Assembly: GCA_013373175.1 (NCBI GenBank)
Contig: JABXII010000001.1
Coordinates: 1-43,622, forward strand
Direction: 5' to 3'
From: Campylobacteraceae bacterium
GTDB taxonomy: Bacteria > Campylobacterota > Campylobacteria > Campylobacterales > Arcobacteraceae
DNA: 43,622 nucleotides
The position numbers and the translations under genes were made by a program. Below, piece after piece: positions 1-7,659 of the stretch; position 1 is the stretch's first letter, and every line of letters begins with the position of its first letter. A model generated the notes under the pieces. That model saw only the letters and a program-made list of their open reading frames with translations, searched no databases and was not told the origin of the DNA.

Positions 1-666
1 GTGCATTTCTGCCATGTTTGAACCCCAACATACAACTGTGTCAGTAAGTTCAATATCATCATAACAACCACTTGGTTCATCAATACCAAAAGTTTGATAG
101 AAACCAACAACAGCAGATGCCATACAGTGTCTTGCATTTGGATCAATTGCATTTGATCTAAAGCCACCTTTCATCATCTTTTGAGCTGCATACCCTTCCA
201 TAATAGTATATTGACCAGAAGCAAACACGCCAACTCCCTCTGGACCTTTCTCTTTTAAAGCTTTTTTGATATGAACTTCCATCTCATCAAAAGCTCTTTC
301 CCATGAAATAGGAGCAAATTTACCATTTTTGTCAAATTCACCCTTTGCATTCATTCTAAGTAAGGGTTGTTTTAATCTATCTGCCCCATACATAATTTTT
401 GCATTAAAATAACCTTTTATACAGTTAAGCCCTCTGTTAACTGGTGCTGCTGGATCACCTTTTACTGCAACAATTTTCCCATTTTTTGTTGCAAGCATAA
501 TTCCACAACCTGTACCACAGAATCTACACGCCGCTTTATCCCATCGCCAACCTTTTTCAGCATTTTGTGCTGATGCTTGAAGCTGCGAAGGAACATTCAT
601 ACCTACAGCAGTTGCTGCTGATGCTGCTGCGGAACTTTTTAAGAAATCTCTCCTTGAAAGTGCCAT
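1..666 (-). CDS. napA: Periplasmic nitrate reductase catalytic subunit NapA (N-terminal 222 residues, cut by window edge)
   Basis: Molybdenum enzyme that reduces nitrate to nitrite in the periplasm. The visible N-terminus has a Tat signal with SRRDFLK at residues 4-10 followed by an Ala-rich stretch. Next come the four cysteines of the N-terminal [4Fe-4S] site (C47, C50, C54, C82, in CRFCGTGCG and LNCIKGY), and [12 protein letters not shown], whose C181 is the expected Mo ligand. The ATG at 666 follows a strong GGAGGAGA ribosome site. The rest of the gene, and probably the other nap genes, lies beyond base 1. It is transcribed away from the Crp/Fnr gene at 1020, and a Crp/Fnr-type box lies in its promoter. 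The family call is certain from motifs. Confidence 0.97.
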   Translation of the reverse strand, partial: MALSRRDFLKSSAAASAATAVGMNVPSQLQASAQNAEKGWRWDKAACRFCGTGCGIMLATKNGKIVAVKGDPAAPVNRGLNCIKGYFNAKIMYGADRLKQPLLRMNAKGEFDKNGKFAPISWERAFDEMEVHIKKALKEKGPEGVGVFASGQYTIMEGYAAQKMMKGGFRSNAIDPNARHCMASAVVGFYQTFGIDEPSGCYDDIELTDTVVCWGSNMAEMH

Positions 667-708
667 ACTCTCCTCCTTTGGATTTTGTTTTAATTTCTAA
701 ACAAAACA

Positions 709-750
709 ATTCTAGCACTAAGAAAACCATTGGTCATTGACTTGTGTCAA
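709..750 (-). promoter_or_regulatory. Predicted napA promoter with Crp/Fnr-type box
   Basis: A perfect dyad TTGAC-TTGT-GTCAA sits at 737-750. On the minus strand a TAGAAT hexamer lies at 714-709. The box centre is then 41.5 bp upstream of the start expected from that -10, the classical class II activator geometry. The -35 position is occupied by the box, as expected for an activator-dependent promoter. Which regulator binds is inference; the divergent gene at 1020 and the one at 6016 both have an E-x-x-S-R recognition helix. Confidence 0.65.
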
Positions 751-945
751 ATTTTTTTACAATTTTCTTAATAGTTATACTAAAGTTAGAAATTTATTTT
801 TTTTTAATATTTGTCACTTGCATATTTTTAAATTATTTAGTAAACTATTTATAGCTTTAAGCCCTGTTTATTGGTATTATAGAAATTATTTTCACAACAT
901 ATATAAAAGAGAGCCTCCTTTTTAAGGGATATTGGGAGTATTTTA

Positions 946-987
946 TTGATTAATGTCAATTCAATAGTGAAAAATTTTCTATATACT
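946..987 (+). promoter_or_regulatory. Predicted promoter of the Crp/Fnr gene with its own Crp/Fnr-type box
   Basis: TTGAT-TAAT-GTCAA lies at 946-959 and TATACT at 982-987. The spacing gives a box centred 41.5 bp before the predicted start at about 994, about 26 bp before the ATG at 1020. Together with the box at 737-750 this makes a divergent intergenic region of 353 bp with one box per direction. The middle of this region (about 751-945) holds only AT-rich DNA with no other convincing signal. Confidence 0.6.
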
Positions 988-1019
988 AATAATGTTTAAA
1001 ATAATTAGGTGTATTAAAT

Positions 1020-1682
1020 ATGATAAATTCGAAAGAAATTTTTAAAAACATTAATCTTTTTTCTCATTTAGATGATAATGAAATACAGAGTTTAATAGAG
1101 ATATCTTCTATCTCCAAATATGACAAAAACTCTATTTTATATTATGAGACAGAAGATATGGATAAACTTTTATTCCTAATTGAAGGACAAATAAAAGTTT
1201 ACAAAATAGATAAATATGATAATGAAATCTTTTTATATTATGTATATCCAAATAGTATGATATCAGAGCTATCTAACTTAAATCAAAACAAAATTCGATG
1301 TTTTTCAAATGCAGAGTTTGTGGATGATAGTTTAATATTATCTATTGATTATGAAAAATTTAAAAAAATGTTCTTATACGAAAATGAGTTTATTCTAAAA
1401 TTTATTGAAGAACTTATTTATAAAAATCAACAATTACAATGTATTGTAAATAGGGAGTTGGTTTTTGATGCAACATCGAAAGTTGCATTTATGTTAATTA
1501 ATGATTTAAAAATGTTTAATCAGTTAAAAAGGACAGAGGTTTCTCTTTTGTTACACATTCAACCAGAAACTCTATCAAGAGTATTAAAAAAACTTAGTAG
1601 AAGTGATATAATAACAATTGAAAAAGGGAAGATAATAATTAACAATGAAGAAGAGTTAAGAAGTATTTACTTAGGAATTTAA
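1020..1682 (+). CDS. Crp/Fnr-family transcription regulator, nap-linked
   Basis: Protein of 220 residues with an N-terminal cyclic-nucleotide-binding-type beta barrel (about residues 10-110), a long dimerisation helix, and a C-terminal winged helix (about 150-215). The recognition helix QPETLSRVLKKL carries the E-x-x-S-R pattern of FNR-type proteins that read TTGA half sites, matching the boxes on both sides of this intergenic region. It has only two cysteines and no N-terminal cysteine cluster, so it should not carry the FNR [4Fe-4S] cluster; a heme, NO or other signal is possible but unproven. The TAA stop directly abuts the ATG of the next gene at 1683, so the two are probably translationally coupled. 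A role in nap control is inferred from position and box. Confidence 0.9.
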   Translation: MINSKEIFKNINLFSHLDDNEIQSLIEISSISKYDKNSILYYETEDMDKLLFLIEGQIKVYKIDKYDNEIFLYYVYPNSMISELSNLNQNKIRCFSNAEFVDDSLILSIDYEKFKKMFLYENEFILKFIEELIYKNQQLQCIVNRELVFDATSKVAFMLINDLKMFNQLKRTEVSLLLHIQPETLSRVLKKLSRSDIITIEKGKIIINNEEELRSIYLGI

Positions 1683-2660
1683 ATGAATCAAGTCAGTGTA
1701 AGTCAAAAAATCAAGATTATCGGTGCACTATTAATTTTATCAATATTTACGGTTATAGTTGTAACTATATTTTTAAATCATAAAAATGTAAAAGATGCAA
1801 CAATAGTTAATATAGCGGGTAAGCAAAGAATGCTAACCCAAAGAATCTCTAAAAATGTCTATTTTTTATATCAAAATAAACAAGATAATTTTACTGAAAT
1901 TGATAATGCAATAGAAGAGTTTAATTATGGTCTAAACACCTTAATAAATGGTGATAAACTTTTAGGTATATCTCCTGCCCCAACGGAAGAGTTAAAAGAG
2001 CAAATGACAAAAGTTGTAATTTTGTGGACTAGCTTCGAAAAAAATGTAAAAGAGTTTAAAGAAGCACTTCTTAAAAATGATACACAAAAGTTAAATTCTA
2101 CTATAAAATTTATCAATAATAACAACAATAAATTACTAGAAGAAGTAGATGAAGTGGTTACTCTTTATACTAAATATATAGAAGAAAAAACTGCCTTTAT
2201 AAAAAGGTTTCAATATTTAGCCTTTACTTTACTACTTTTACTTGCAATTTATTCAATAATCCAATTAAGACAAATTGAATTAAATGCAAGGGAGTTTATA
2301 GAAAAGTCTAAAAAAATCTCTTCTGGGGATATTAGTGAACTAACACCAATAAATATCAATACAGAAAAGGAGTTTGTGGAAGTAGCTGATAATATGAATA
2401 ACTTTATTAGTAAAGTTTCTTCAGCAATGAACTATTCACAAACAGCGTTAGAACAATCTAAAAAAGCTTCTCAAAAATTAGAGAGTTTAACAGAAGAGTT
2501 TGATGATTTAATTAATGAGTTTGAAAATAAATCTGATGTTATAAAAGGTTTAGATAGAAGTGAAGATATTATGATTGAATCTACTGAGGATTTACTCAAA
2601 ACAACAAAAAGATTACAAGCTTTAAAAACCCAATTAGATAGTCTTGTTGAAAAGCTTTAG
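1683..2660 (+). CDS. Membrane sensor with NarX/PilJ-type nitrate-sensing domain, no output domain
   Basis: Protein of 325 residues. TM1 is about 11-31, a periplasmic four-helix-type domain spans about 32-177, TM2 about 178-196, then a HAMP-like region and a coiled coil to the end. The motif IVNIAGKQRMLTQRIS at 41-56 resembles the P-box of NarX/NarQ and PilJ N-terminal domains, which binds nitrate in NarX. No histidine kinase, GGDEF or methyl-accepting signalling tip is present; the cytoplasmic part ends in roughly 120 residues of heptad-like helix. It starts on the base after the upstream stop codon, so it may work with that Crp/Fnr protein or with a separate kinase. No terminator is seen before the convergent kinase gene, which ends 6 bp away. 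Confidence 0.85.
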   Translation: MNQVSVSQKIKIIGALLILSIFTVIVVTIFLNHKNVKDATIVNIAGKQRMLTQRISKNVYFLYQNKQDNFTEIDNAIEEFNYGLNTLINGDKLLGISPAPTEELKEQMTKVVILWTSFEKNVKEFKEALLKNDTQKLNSTIKFINNNNNKLLEEVDEVVTLYTKYIEEKTAFIKRFQYLAFTLLLLLAIYSIIQLRQIELNAREFIEKSKKISSGDISELTPININTEKEFVEVADNMNNFISKVSSAMNYSQTALEQSKKASQKLESLTEEFDDLINEFENKSDVIKGLDRSEDIMIESTEDLLKTTKRLQALKTQLDSLVEKL

Positions 2661-2666
2661 TTTTAA

Positions 2667-4721
2667 CTAAAGTTTTTCAAACTTAATAATAAACTTAGCG
2701 CCTTTATACTTTTGCTCTTCATACTCAAACTCTTCATTCATAACATCAATTTGGGCTTTATGATGATTTACTAATATATCATGGGATAAAGAAAGACCTA
2801 TCCCTGTTCCTACACTTTGATGCTTTGTTGTAAAATATGGTTCAAAAATTCTAGAAAGAATGTCTTTATTTATTCCACCTGCATTATCTTTAATCTCAAC
2901 TGTTACTCCACTTCTACTCTTTTTTGTAGAGATTAAAATTATTCTATGCATATCACTTTTTAATCTTTCTTTTATTGCATCACTTGCATTATTTATTATA
3001 TTTAGAAAAGATTGAACTAATTCATTTTTATAACCATATATTTTTAAATCTGCTTCAAAATTTGTTATTACATTTATATGGTTGTTTTTTAAACTTGCTT
3101 CATTTAAAGAGAGTGTTTTATTTAGAAGATAAACGATTGTTGTCTCTTCTTTTTGTTTATCATCTTTTATATAGGCTCTAAAATCATCTATTGTTTCTGA
3201 TAAATATTTTGATTGATTAATAATTGAGTCCATTGCTTTATTAAAGGTTTTATCATCTAATAAATCTAACTCTTTTTGAAGTTTAACACCACTTGCATTT
3301 GTTGTAATCACCGTTAAAGGTTGTCTCCACTGATGGGCAATGTTTCCTATCATTTCTCCCATAGAAACTAATTTTTCTTGGGACTGCATACTTTTGACTT
3401 TTGTTATATCCCTTACTGTTAGAATTAACCTTTTATTATCTGTCATCAAAGCTATATTCAGACTTGATAATAGTGTTTTACCACCTTTTACAATACATCT
3501 TTTTTCAAAGTTTTCTATATGTCCATACTCAAAAACTTCTTCTAAAGCTTTTTTTGTAGCTTCAATATCTTCTTCGAAGGTTAACTCTAGGCAACTTTTT
3601 CTAAGAAGTTCTTCTTTTTTATAACCTGTCATATTTAAATATGCATCATTGAAGTTTAAAAAGTTTGTCTCTAAATCTACTATTGCAATAGCATCATTTG
3701 AATTAGAAAATATTTTCTCAAACTCCTCTTTTTGTTGTTCTATTTTATTTTCTGCTTTCTTTTGAGAACTAATGTCAGTGTGAAAACCTAACATTCTAAT
3801 TGGATGATTATTTTCATCAAATATTGTTTTCCCACGAGATAAGACCCAAACCCAATGACCATTTTTATGTTTTATTCTATGAATATTTTCATAATACTCT
3901 GTTATGCCATTTAAATTATCTTGTACATCTTTTTCTACTTTTGAAAGATCTTCTTTATGAATTCTTGCTACTAAAGTTTCAAAACTATCTTCTAGCTCAT
4001 TCTCTTTGAATCCTAACATCTCTTTCCAGGTTTTTGAAAAAAACACTTCGTTTGTTTTTATATTCCAATCCCATAAACCATCTTTTGTGGTATCCATTGC
4101 CAATTCAAATCTTTCATTTGTTTCATGAAGTTTTTTATTAGTCTCTTGTAGTTTAATTGCTAAGTATTTTTTTTGTTTTAATAAATAGATTAAAATCACA
4201 ACCCAAACTATTAGTAAAGCTAAACAAGCTAAAAAAATATTTGTTATATTCTCTTTTGATTCCTCTATTTGAGCAGTTTGAACTTTTACTTGTTCCTCTA
4301 AACTTTTATTAAAATATTCAACAGCATATTTATCTTTATATTTATTAACTATTGAGAAAAGTAATTTTTGATTATTATAAATAATAGGAAAAGAATAAAC
4401 TTCTACTTTTTGTATTTTATTATTTGCAAGTTTATGTTTAAAGATAAAATAATTTCTATTTTCTTCTTTTGCTTTAAGCATTTCTTCTTGCACTTGTTCT
4501 TTTGAAAAAGCATTAATATCTTTTATATTTAAAGACTTTAATTTGGCAAGACTCATCCCATAAAACTCTGCTGCAAACTTATTTGCCTCAACAATTTTTC
4601 CATTCTTTGGATTTATTATAAGGATTGTCGTATTATTGTTTTTCAAAAAGGAGTCTATATTTACATGATTAGAAAAAAGCATGCTCAAAAGAAATAATAA
4701 AGATAATAATATTTTTTTCAC
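2667..4721 (-). CDS. PAS-domain sensor histidine kinase (orphan)
   Basis: Protein of 684 residues. A hydrophobic signal or anchor lies at 1-20, and a PAS-like domain at about 22-125 should be periplasmic. A TM helix at about 160-183 is followed by a PAS_3-type domain (about 205-325), a further PAS domain (about 335-440), a HisKA region with GNIAHQWRQPL (phospho-acceptor His) and a HATPase with NIINNASDAI, DNAGG and GTGIGLSL. No receiver or response-regulator gene is adjacent, so its partner is unknown. The start is GTG at 4721 (AAGG upstream); no in-frame ATG fits better. It ends 6 bp from the convergent nitrate-sensor-like gene. Family call firm, signal unknown. Confidence 0.92.
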   Translation of the reverse strand: MKKILLSLLFLLSMLFSNHVNIDSFLKNNNTTILIINPKNGKIVEANKFAAEFYGMSLAKLKSLNIKDINAFSKEQVQEEMLKAKEENRNYFIFKHKLANNKIQKVEVYSFPIIYNNQKLLFSIVNKYKDKYAVEYFNKSLEEQVKVQTAQIEESKENITNIFLACLALLIVWVVILIYLLKQKKYLAIKLQETNKKLHETNERFELAMDTTKDGLWDWNIKTNEVFFSKTWKEMLGFKENELEDSFETLVARIHKEDLSKVEKDVQDNLNGITEYYENIHRIKHKNGHWVWVLSRGKTIFDENNHPIRMLGFHTDISSQKKAENKIEQQKEEFEKIFSNSNDAIAIVDLETNFLNFNDAYLNMTGYKKEELLRKSCLELTFEEDIEATKKALEEVFEYGHIENFEKRCIVKGGKTLLSSLNIALMTDNKRLILTVRDITKVKSMQSQEKLVSMGEMIGNIAHQWRQPLTVITTNASGVKLQKELDLLDDKTFNKAMDSIINQSKYLSETIDDFRAYIKDDKQKEETTIVYLLNKTLSLNEASLKNNHINVITNFEADLKIYGYKNELVQSFLNIINNASDAIKERLKSDMHRIILISTKKSRSGVTVEIKDNAGGINKDILSRIFEPYFTTKHQSVGTGIGLSLSHDILVNHHKAQIDVMNEEFEYEEQKYKGAKFIIKFEKL

Positions 4722-4866
4722 AGGCCTTCACCTTTATTGAGTATTTATAAATTATAGTTAATAAAAACTAAAATTTTGTTTCTTTTTTTGATAAATAATA
4801 TCAAATATAAAAAAATTTGTAATATAAAAATATAATTTTAATACTTAGAATTACTTATTTTGTTAA

Positions 4867-4900
4867 TTGAGTATTAAAAAAACATTTGTATAATCCCTCC
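4867..4900 (+). promoter_or_regulatory. Sigma70-type promoter placing transcription start at the ATG (leaderless)
   Basis: TTGAGT (4867-4872), a 16-bp spacer and TATAAT (4889-4894) are followed by six bases and then the ATG at 4901. A start seven bases after the -10 falls on the A of the ATG. The six bases CCCTCC have no Shine-Dalgarno match, consistent with a leaderless message. Confidence 0.55.
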
Positions 4901-6019
4901 ATGAGATTTATTATATTTGCAACTATTTTTATAAGTGTTATGACTCTTCTTAGTATTTTTATATCAAGAAGATTTATTAGAAAGCTTCATTTTTCAAAAA
5001 GAATAAAAAATTATCTAAATATATTTTTAGTAATAAACCTATTAGGTATAGTAGCTTACCTGTTTGTAAGGTATAACCCAAGTGTTCCAAATTGGGTATA
5101 CTTTCTTTTATCTATACCAATTGGAATTATTTTTCTTCTATTTATTGCAACTATTTTTTATGAAATTTTTGCTCTTTTAATCAATAAAACAGTTAAAAAT
5201 GAAAGTAGAAGAGACTTCTTAAAGAAAGGCTTAGACGTTGGAGCAATTGCAATTGCCGCAGGAGTAAATGCAAAAGCAATGTACAATGCTAAACATATAG
5301 AACTAGAAAAAGTTGATATAAAAATAAAAGAGTTAAAACAAAAATATAAGATAATTCAACTAAGTGATATTCATATAGGTGGACTAGTTGATAAAAAATT
5401 TATTAATGAACTTGTACAAAGAGTTAATAAATTAAATGCAGATATTGTAGTTATTACAGGGGATTTAGTTGATACAAAAATGAAATATGCCAAGCCTACA
5501 CTTGATGAACTAAAAAGTTTAAAATCTAAATATGGTACCTATTTTATAGTTGGTAACCATGAGTACTTCCATGATGTTGCAACAATTATTAAATATGTAA
5601 ACTCTTTAGGAATAAAAACATTAGAAAATGAGAATGTATATGTTGGTGAAAAAAACAGAGGTTTTTATTTAGCAGGGGTATATGATGTCTTTGGAAATAG
5701 TATTAATGCATATATGCCTGATTTAGAAAAAGCTTTAAAAGGAACAGATGATTTCCCAAAAATATTATTAGCCCATCAGCCAAAATATATAAAAGAAGTT
5801 AATCAAAAAGTAGATTTAGTATTAAGTGGGCATACCCATGGAGGACAAATAGCACCTTTTAACCTTCTTGTGAAGCTTCAACAACCTTATGTAAAAGGTT
5901 TACATAAACATAATGAAGATACTCAAATATATGTAAACAAAGGTACTGGTTTTTGGGGTCCTCCTATGAGACTTGCTGCTAGTTCAGAAATTACTGAGAT
6001 AACTATTATTCCAGCTTAA
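4901..6019 (+). CDS. Membrane-anchored calcineurin-like metallophosphoesterase (YkuE/YaeI-like)
   Basis: Protein of 372 residues with three predicted membrane segments (about 3-22, 40-57, 67-92), then a Tat-like motif SRRDFLK at 102-108 with a following hydrophobic stretch, then the catalytic domain. Metal-site motifs are LSDIHIGG, TGDLVD, VGNHEYF, LAHQPK and SGHTHGGQ. The family hydrolyses phosphoesters with two metal ions; related proteins act on membrane-associated substrates, but the substrate here is unknown. I use ATG 4901 rather than an in-frame TTG at 4886, because the TTG lies inside the predicted promoter. Its stop overlaps the convergent Crp/Fnr stop by 4 bp. A shorter paralogue is at 19525. 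Confidence 0.88.
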   Translation: MRFIIFATIFISVMTLLSIFISRRFIRKLHFSKRIKNYLNIFLVINLLGIVAYLFVRYNPSVPNWVYFLLSIPIGIIFLLFIATIFYEIFALLINKTVKNESRRDFLKKGLDVGAIAIAAGVNAKAMYNAKHIELEKVDIKIKELKQKYKIIQLSDIHIGGLVDKKFINELVQRVNKLNADIVVITGDLVDTKMKYAKPTLDELKSLKSKYGTYFIVGNHEYFHDVATIIKYVNSLGIKTLENENVYVGEKNRGFYLAGVYDVFGNSINAYMPDLEKALKGTDDFPKILLAHQPKYIKEVNQKVDLVLSGHTHGGQIAPFNLLVKLQQPYVKGLHKHNEDTQIYVNKGTGFWGPPMRLAASSEITEITIIPA

Positions 6020-6651
6020 AAAAGAGCTTTTAAAGCTCTTTCATTTTTTATTTCAATTTTTCCTTTTTTATCTTCTAAGACTCCATCTTTTTTTAGTTTT
6101 GCTAGTTTTCTTGATAAAGTCTCTTGTCTTATATTTAGAAGTTCTGCAATTTTTATCTGTTTGATTGTATTTATTTCATCTTTATTATCATAAATAAATT
6201 TTGCAATTTTTGCATCTACATCTTCAATCATATTTGTACTAATAAATAGTTCTAAGGCTTTGATTTTTTTTGTTAATGATTTTATAAAAATCAATAAAAA
6301 TTCATTTTTTTGTAAGAAATACTCTTCAAACTTTTTATAATCAATAAATATGATTTTAGAATCCATTTCACTTCTACAATTTGCTGGATATGGTATTTTT
6401 TCATAATTTGCAAGTTCTGCTATAAAAGATGAGGCTTTTATATTATGAATAGTTACTTCATTGTCTTTAAAGTCATGTCTATAGATTTTAACACATCCGC
6501 TAATTAAAAGTAATAGATATTTTGATTCTTCACCTTTATAAAAAACTAACTCATCTTTTGAAAATTTCTTTTCAAAACTAATGCTTTCTAGTAATGTTAA
6601 ATCTTCTTCACTTAAACTATCAAATAGGTAAAACTCTTTTAGTTTGTTCAT
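6016..6651 (-). CDS. Crp/Fnr-family transcription regulator (likely nitrogen-oxide stress)
   Basis: Protein of 211 residues with a cNMP-binding-type barrel (about 10-110) and a winged helix near the C-terminus. The recognition helix RQETLSRKLAKL has the FNR-type E-x-x-S-R. It lacks the N-terminal Fe-S cysteine set; cysteines are few and scattered. I prefer ATG 6651 to the in-frame TTG at 6666, because the longer form would put half of a perfect Crp/Fnr box (6657-6670) into the coding region. The box lies 6 bp from this ATG, so it could repress its own gene while activating the divergent hemerythrin gene. The product resembles NssR- or DNR-like regulators in size and context; the identity of the signal is inference. 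Confidence 0.9.
   Translation of the reverse strand: MNKLKEFYLFDSLSEEDLTLLESISFEKKFSKDELVFYKGEESKYLLLLISGCVKIYRHDFKDNEVTIHNIKASSFIAELANYEKIPYPANCRSEMDSKIIFIDYKKFEEYFLQKNEFLLIFIKSLTKKIKALELFISTNMIEDVDAKIAKFIYDNKDEINTIKQIKIAELLNIRQETLSRKLAKLKKDGVLEDKKGKIEIKNERALKALF
6021..6041. terminator. Bidirectional terminator inside the 3' end of a coding region
   Basis: Perfect dyad with arms AAAGAGCTTT (6021-6030) and AAAGCTCTTT (6032-6041). Rightward it is followed by a short T run (6044-6049); leftward by TTTTTTAA, which contains the stop codon of the Crp/Fnr gene. It serves two convergent genes whose stop codons overlap, and is itself translated as the last codons of the leftward gene. Confidence 0.7.
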
Positions 6652-6656
6652 TTTTA

Positions 6657-6697
6657 TTGATTCCAATCAATGTTTTATTTCTTATTTTATGTAAATA
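6657..6697 (+). promoter_or_regulatory. Crp/Fnr-type box and promoter for the hemerythrin gene
   Basis: TTGAT-TCCA-ATCAA at 6657-6670 is the canonical FNR-type dyad. A TAAATA hexamer at 6692-6697 puts the predicted start near 6704, about 41 bp from the box centre. The same box touches the leader of the leftward regulator gene, suggesting autoregulation. Confidence 0.6.
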
Positions 6698-6725
6698 TTT
6701 TAAAAATAAATTTAAAGAGGTATTT

Positions 6726-7166
6726 ATGTTAATAAATAAAAATGATTTACCCCTAGTAGCTGAAGAGTTTATGAATGATGTTCATTATGAAGATGTTGAT
6801 ATTATAAATGATTTATATGAAAAGTTACTAAACTATATGGAAACAGAAACTAAAGAGAATAAAATTATTGTTATAGATGCTTTCCAAGAGTGGTATGACC
6901 ATACTGTTTCACACTTCAAAGGAGAAGAAGACAAAATGCTTGAGCTTAACTTTCCTCCTTATATGATGCATAAAAGTGAACACGAAAGATGTTTAGAACA
7001 AATGAGACAAGTGCTAGATTATTTTATAAAAAACAATGATAAAGAGTTTTTAAAAAGTTATTTAGAGACTGATTTACTTAATTGGCTAATAAACCACATT
7101 CAAACTATGGATACTGTTACAGCAATGTTTTTTAAAACTGGAATGAGTCCCTGTAGCGCACACTAA
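6726..7166 (+). CDS. Hemerythrin-like diiron protein
   Basis: Protein of 146 residues, close to the usual single-domain bacteriohemerythrin length. The diiron ligands are recognisable: H20, H59/H63 with E67 (HFKGEE), H82-x3-H86 (HKSEH), and H124-x4-D129 (HIQTMD). Such proteins bind O2 or NO or protect Fe-S clusters in microaerophiles. ATG 6726 follows AGAGG at 6715-6719; an upstream TTG extension starting at 6594 would run through the promoter and is rejected. It is followed after 5 bp by the YgbA-like gene, so the two are probably one transcript driven by the box at 6657. Role in NO or oxygen stress is inferred from context. Confidence 0.92.
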   Translation: MLINKNDLPLVAEEFMNDVHYEDVDIINDLYEKLLNYMETETKENKIIVIDAFQEWYDHTVSHFKGEEDKMLELNFPPYMMHKSEHERCLEQMRQVLDYFIKNNDKEFLKSYLETDLLNWLINHIQTMDTVTAMFFKTGMSPCSAH

Positions 7167-7171
7167 ATGTT

Positions 7172-7510
7172 ATGACTATTGAAAAGTTTGATTCGGAGAT
7201 AAAAACACTAAAAAAGTTTTTTGAATACTATTGTGAAAAAAAACATGATGATAGTAAACTATTTATAAAAAGTATTGTTTATAAAGAACATACTTTTGTA
7301 TATGAATTTAATATTTGTGAAGAGTGTATAAAAGATATTAACTATAGTATTAATAAACTAGAAAATTGTGTACATGAAGAAAAACCAAGATGTAGAAAGT
7401 GTCCAAACCCTTGTTATGAAAAAAATATGTGGAAGAAATTTGCAAAGATTATGAAATATAGTGGAATTCATTTTAAGTTAAACTCTATAAAAAGTTCTCT
7501 TTTCTCATGA
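7172..7510 (+). CDS. YgbA-like cysteine-rich protein (nitrous-oxide-stimulated promoter family)
   Basis: Protein of 112 residues resembling E. coli YgbA: a helical N-terminus, CEEC at about 50-53, an isolated Cys before KPRCRKCPNPCYE, and a C-terminal segment with a YSGIHF-like version of the family's SGP motif. The seven or so cysteines suggest metal or Fe-S binding. YgbA of enteric bacteria belongs to the NsrR (nitric oxide) regulon, so pairing with a hemerythrin and a Crp/Fnr gene makes an NO-response role likely. Biochemical function is unknown. Its last bases overlap the small ORF on the opposite strand. Confidence 0.85.
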   Translation: MTIEKFDSEIKTLKKFFEYYCEKKHDDSKLFIKSIVYKEHTFVYEFNICEECIKDINYSINKLENCVHEEKPRCRKCPNPCYEKNMWKKFAKIMKYSGIHFKLNSIKSSLFS

Positions 7511-7615
7511 TCTGTCTTTACTTCTTAAATAGCTAAATCCCTCAATAACTATTAAAGATATTATTACTGCAACAGTTAAGTTGAAAAACAAATCTAATGT
7601 AAAAAAATCAAACAT
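7505..7615 (-). CDS. Candidate small membrane protein, 36 residues
   Basis: ATG at 7615 preceded by TTAAGG (8-base spacing). The product starts MFDFFTLDLFF, has one hydrophobic helix containing NLTVAVIISLIVI, and a short charged tail ending RSKDRS, so N-out/C-in topology is likely. The stop overlaps the end of the convergent ygbA-like gene by 6 bp. A tandem repeat that could bind a response regulator lies 45-63 bp upstream. I do not recognise the family; codon pattern and membrane-protein shape support it, but chance is possible. Confidence 0.5.
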   Translation of the reverse strand: MFDFFTLDLFFNLTVAVIISLIVIEGFSYLRSKDRS

Positions 7616-7659
7616 AATAAATACCTTAATTGATTATTTTGTTAATTCTATCATAAGAG

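Noticed and set aside
737-925. 62-residue open frame between napA and the Crp/Fnr gene
   Set aside because: It starts with TTG inside the Crp/Fnr box, has no ribosome site, and reads like low-complexity translation of AT-rich DNA.
6594-6725. 44-residue N-terminal extension of the hemerythrin
   Set aside because: It overlaps the divergent regulator gene and the predicted promoter; ATG 6726 has a ribosome site and gives the normal family length.
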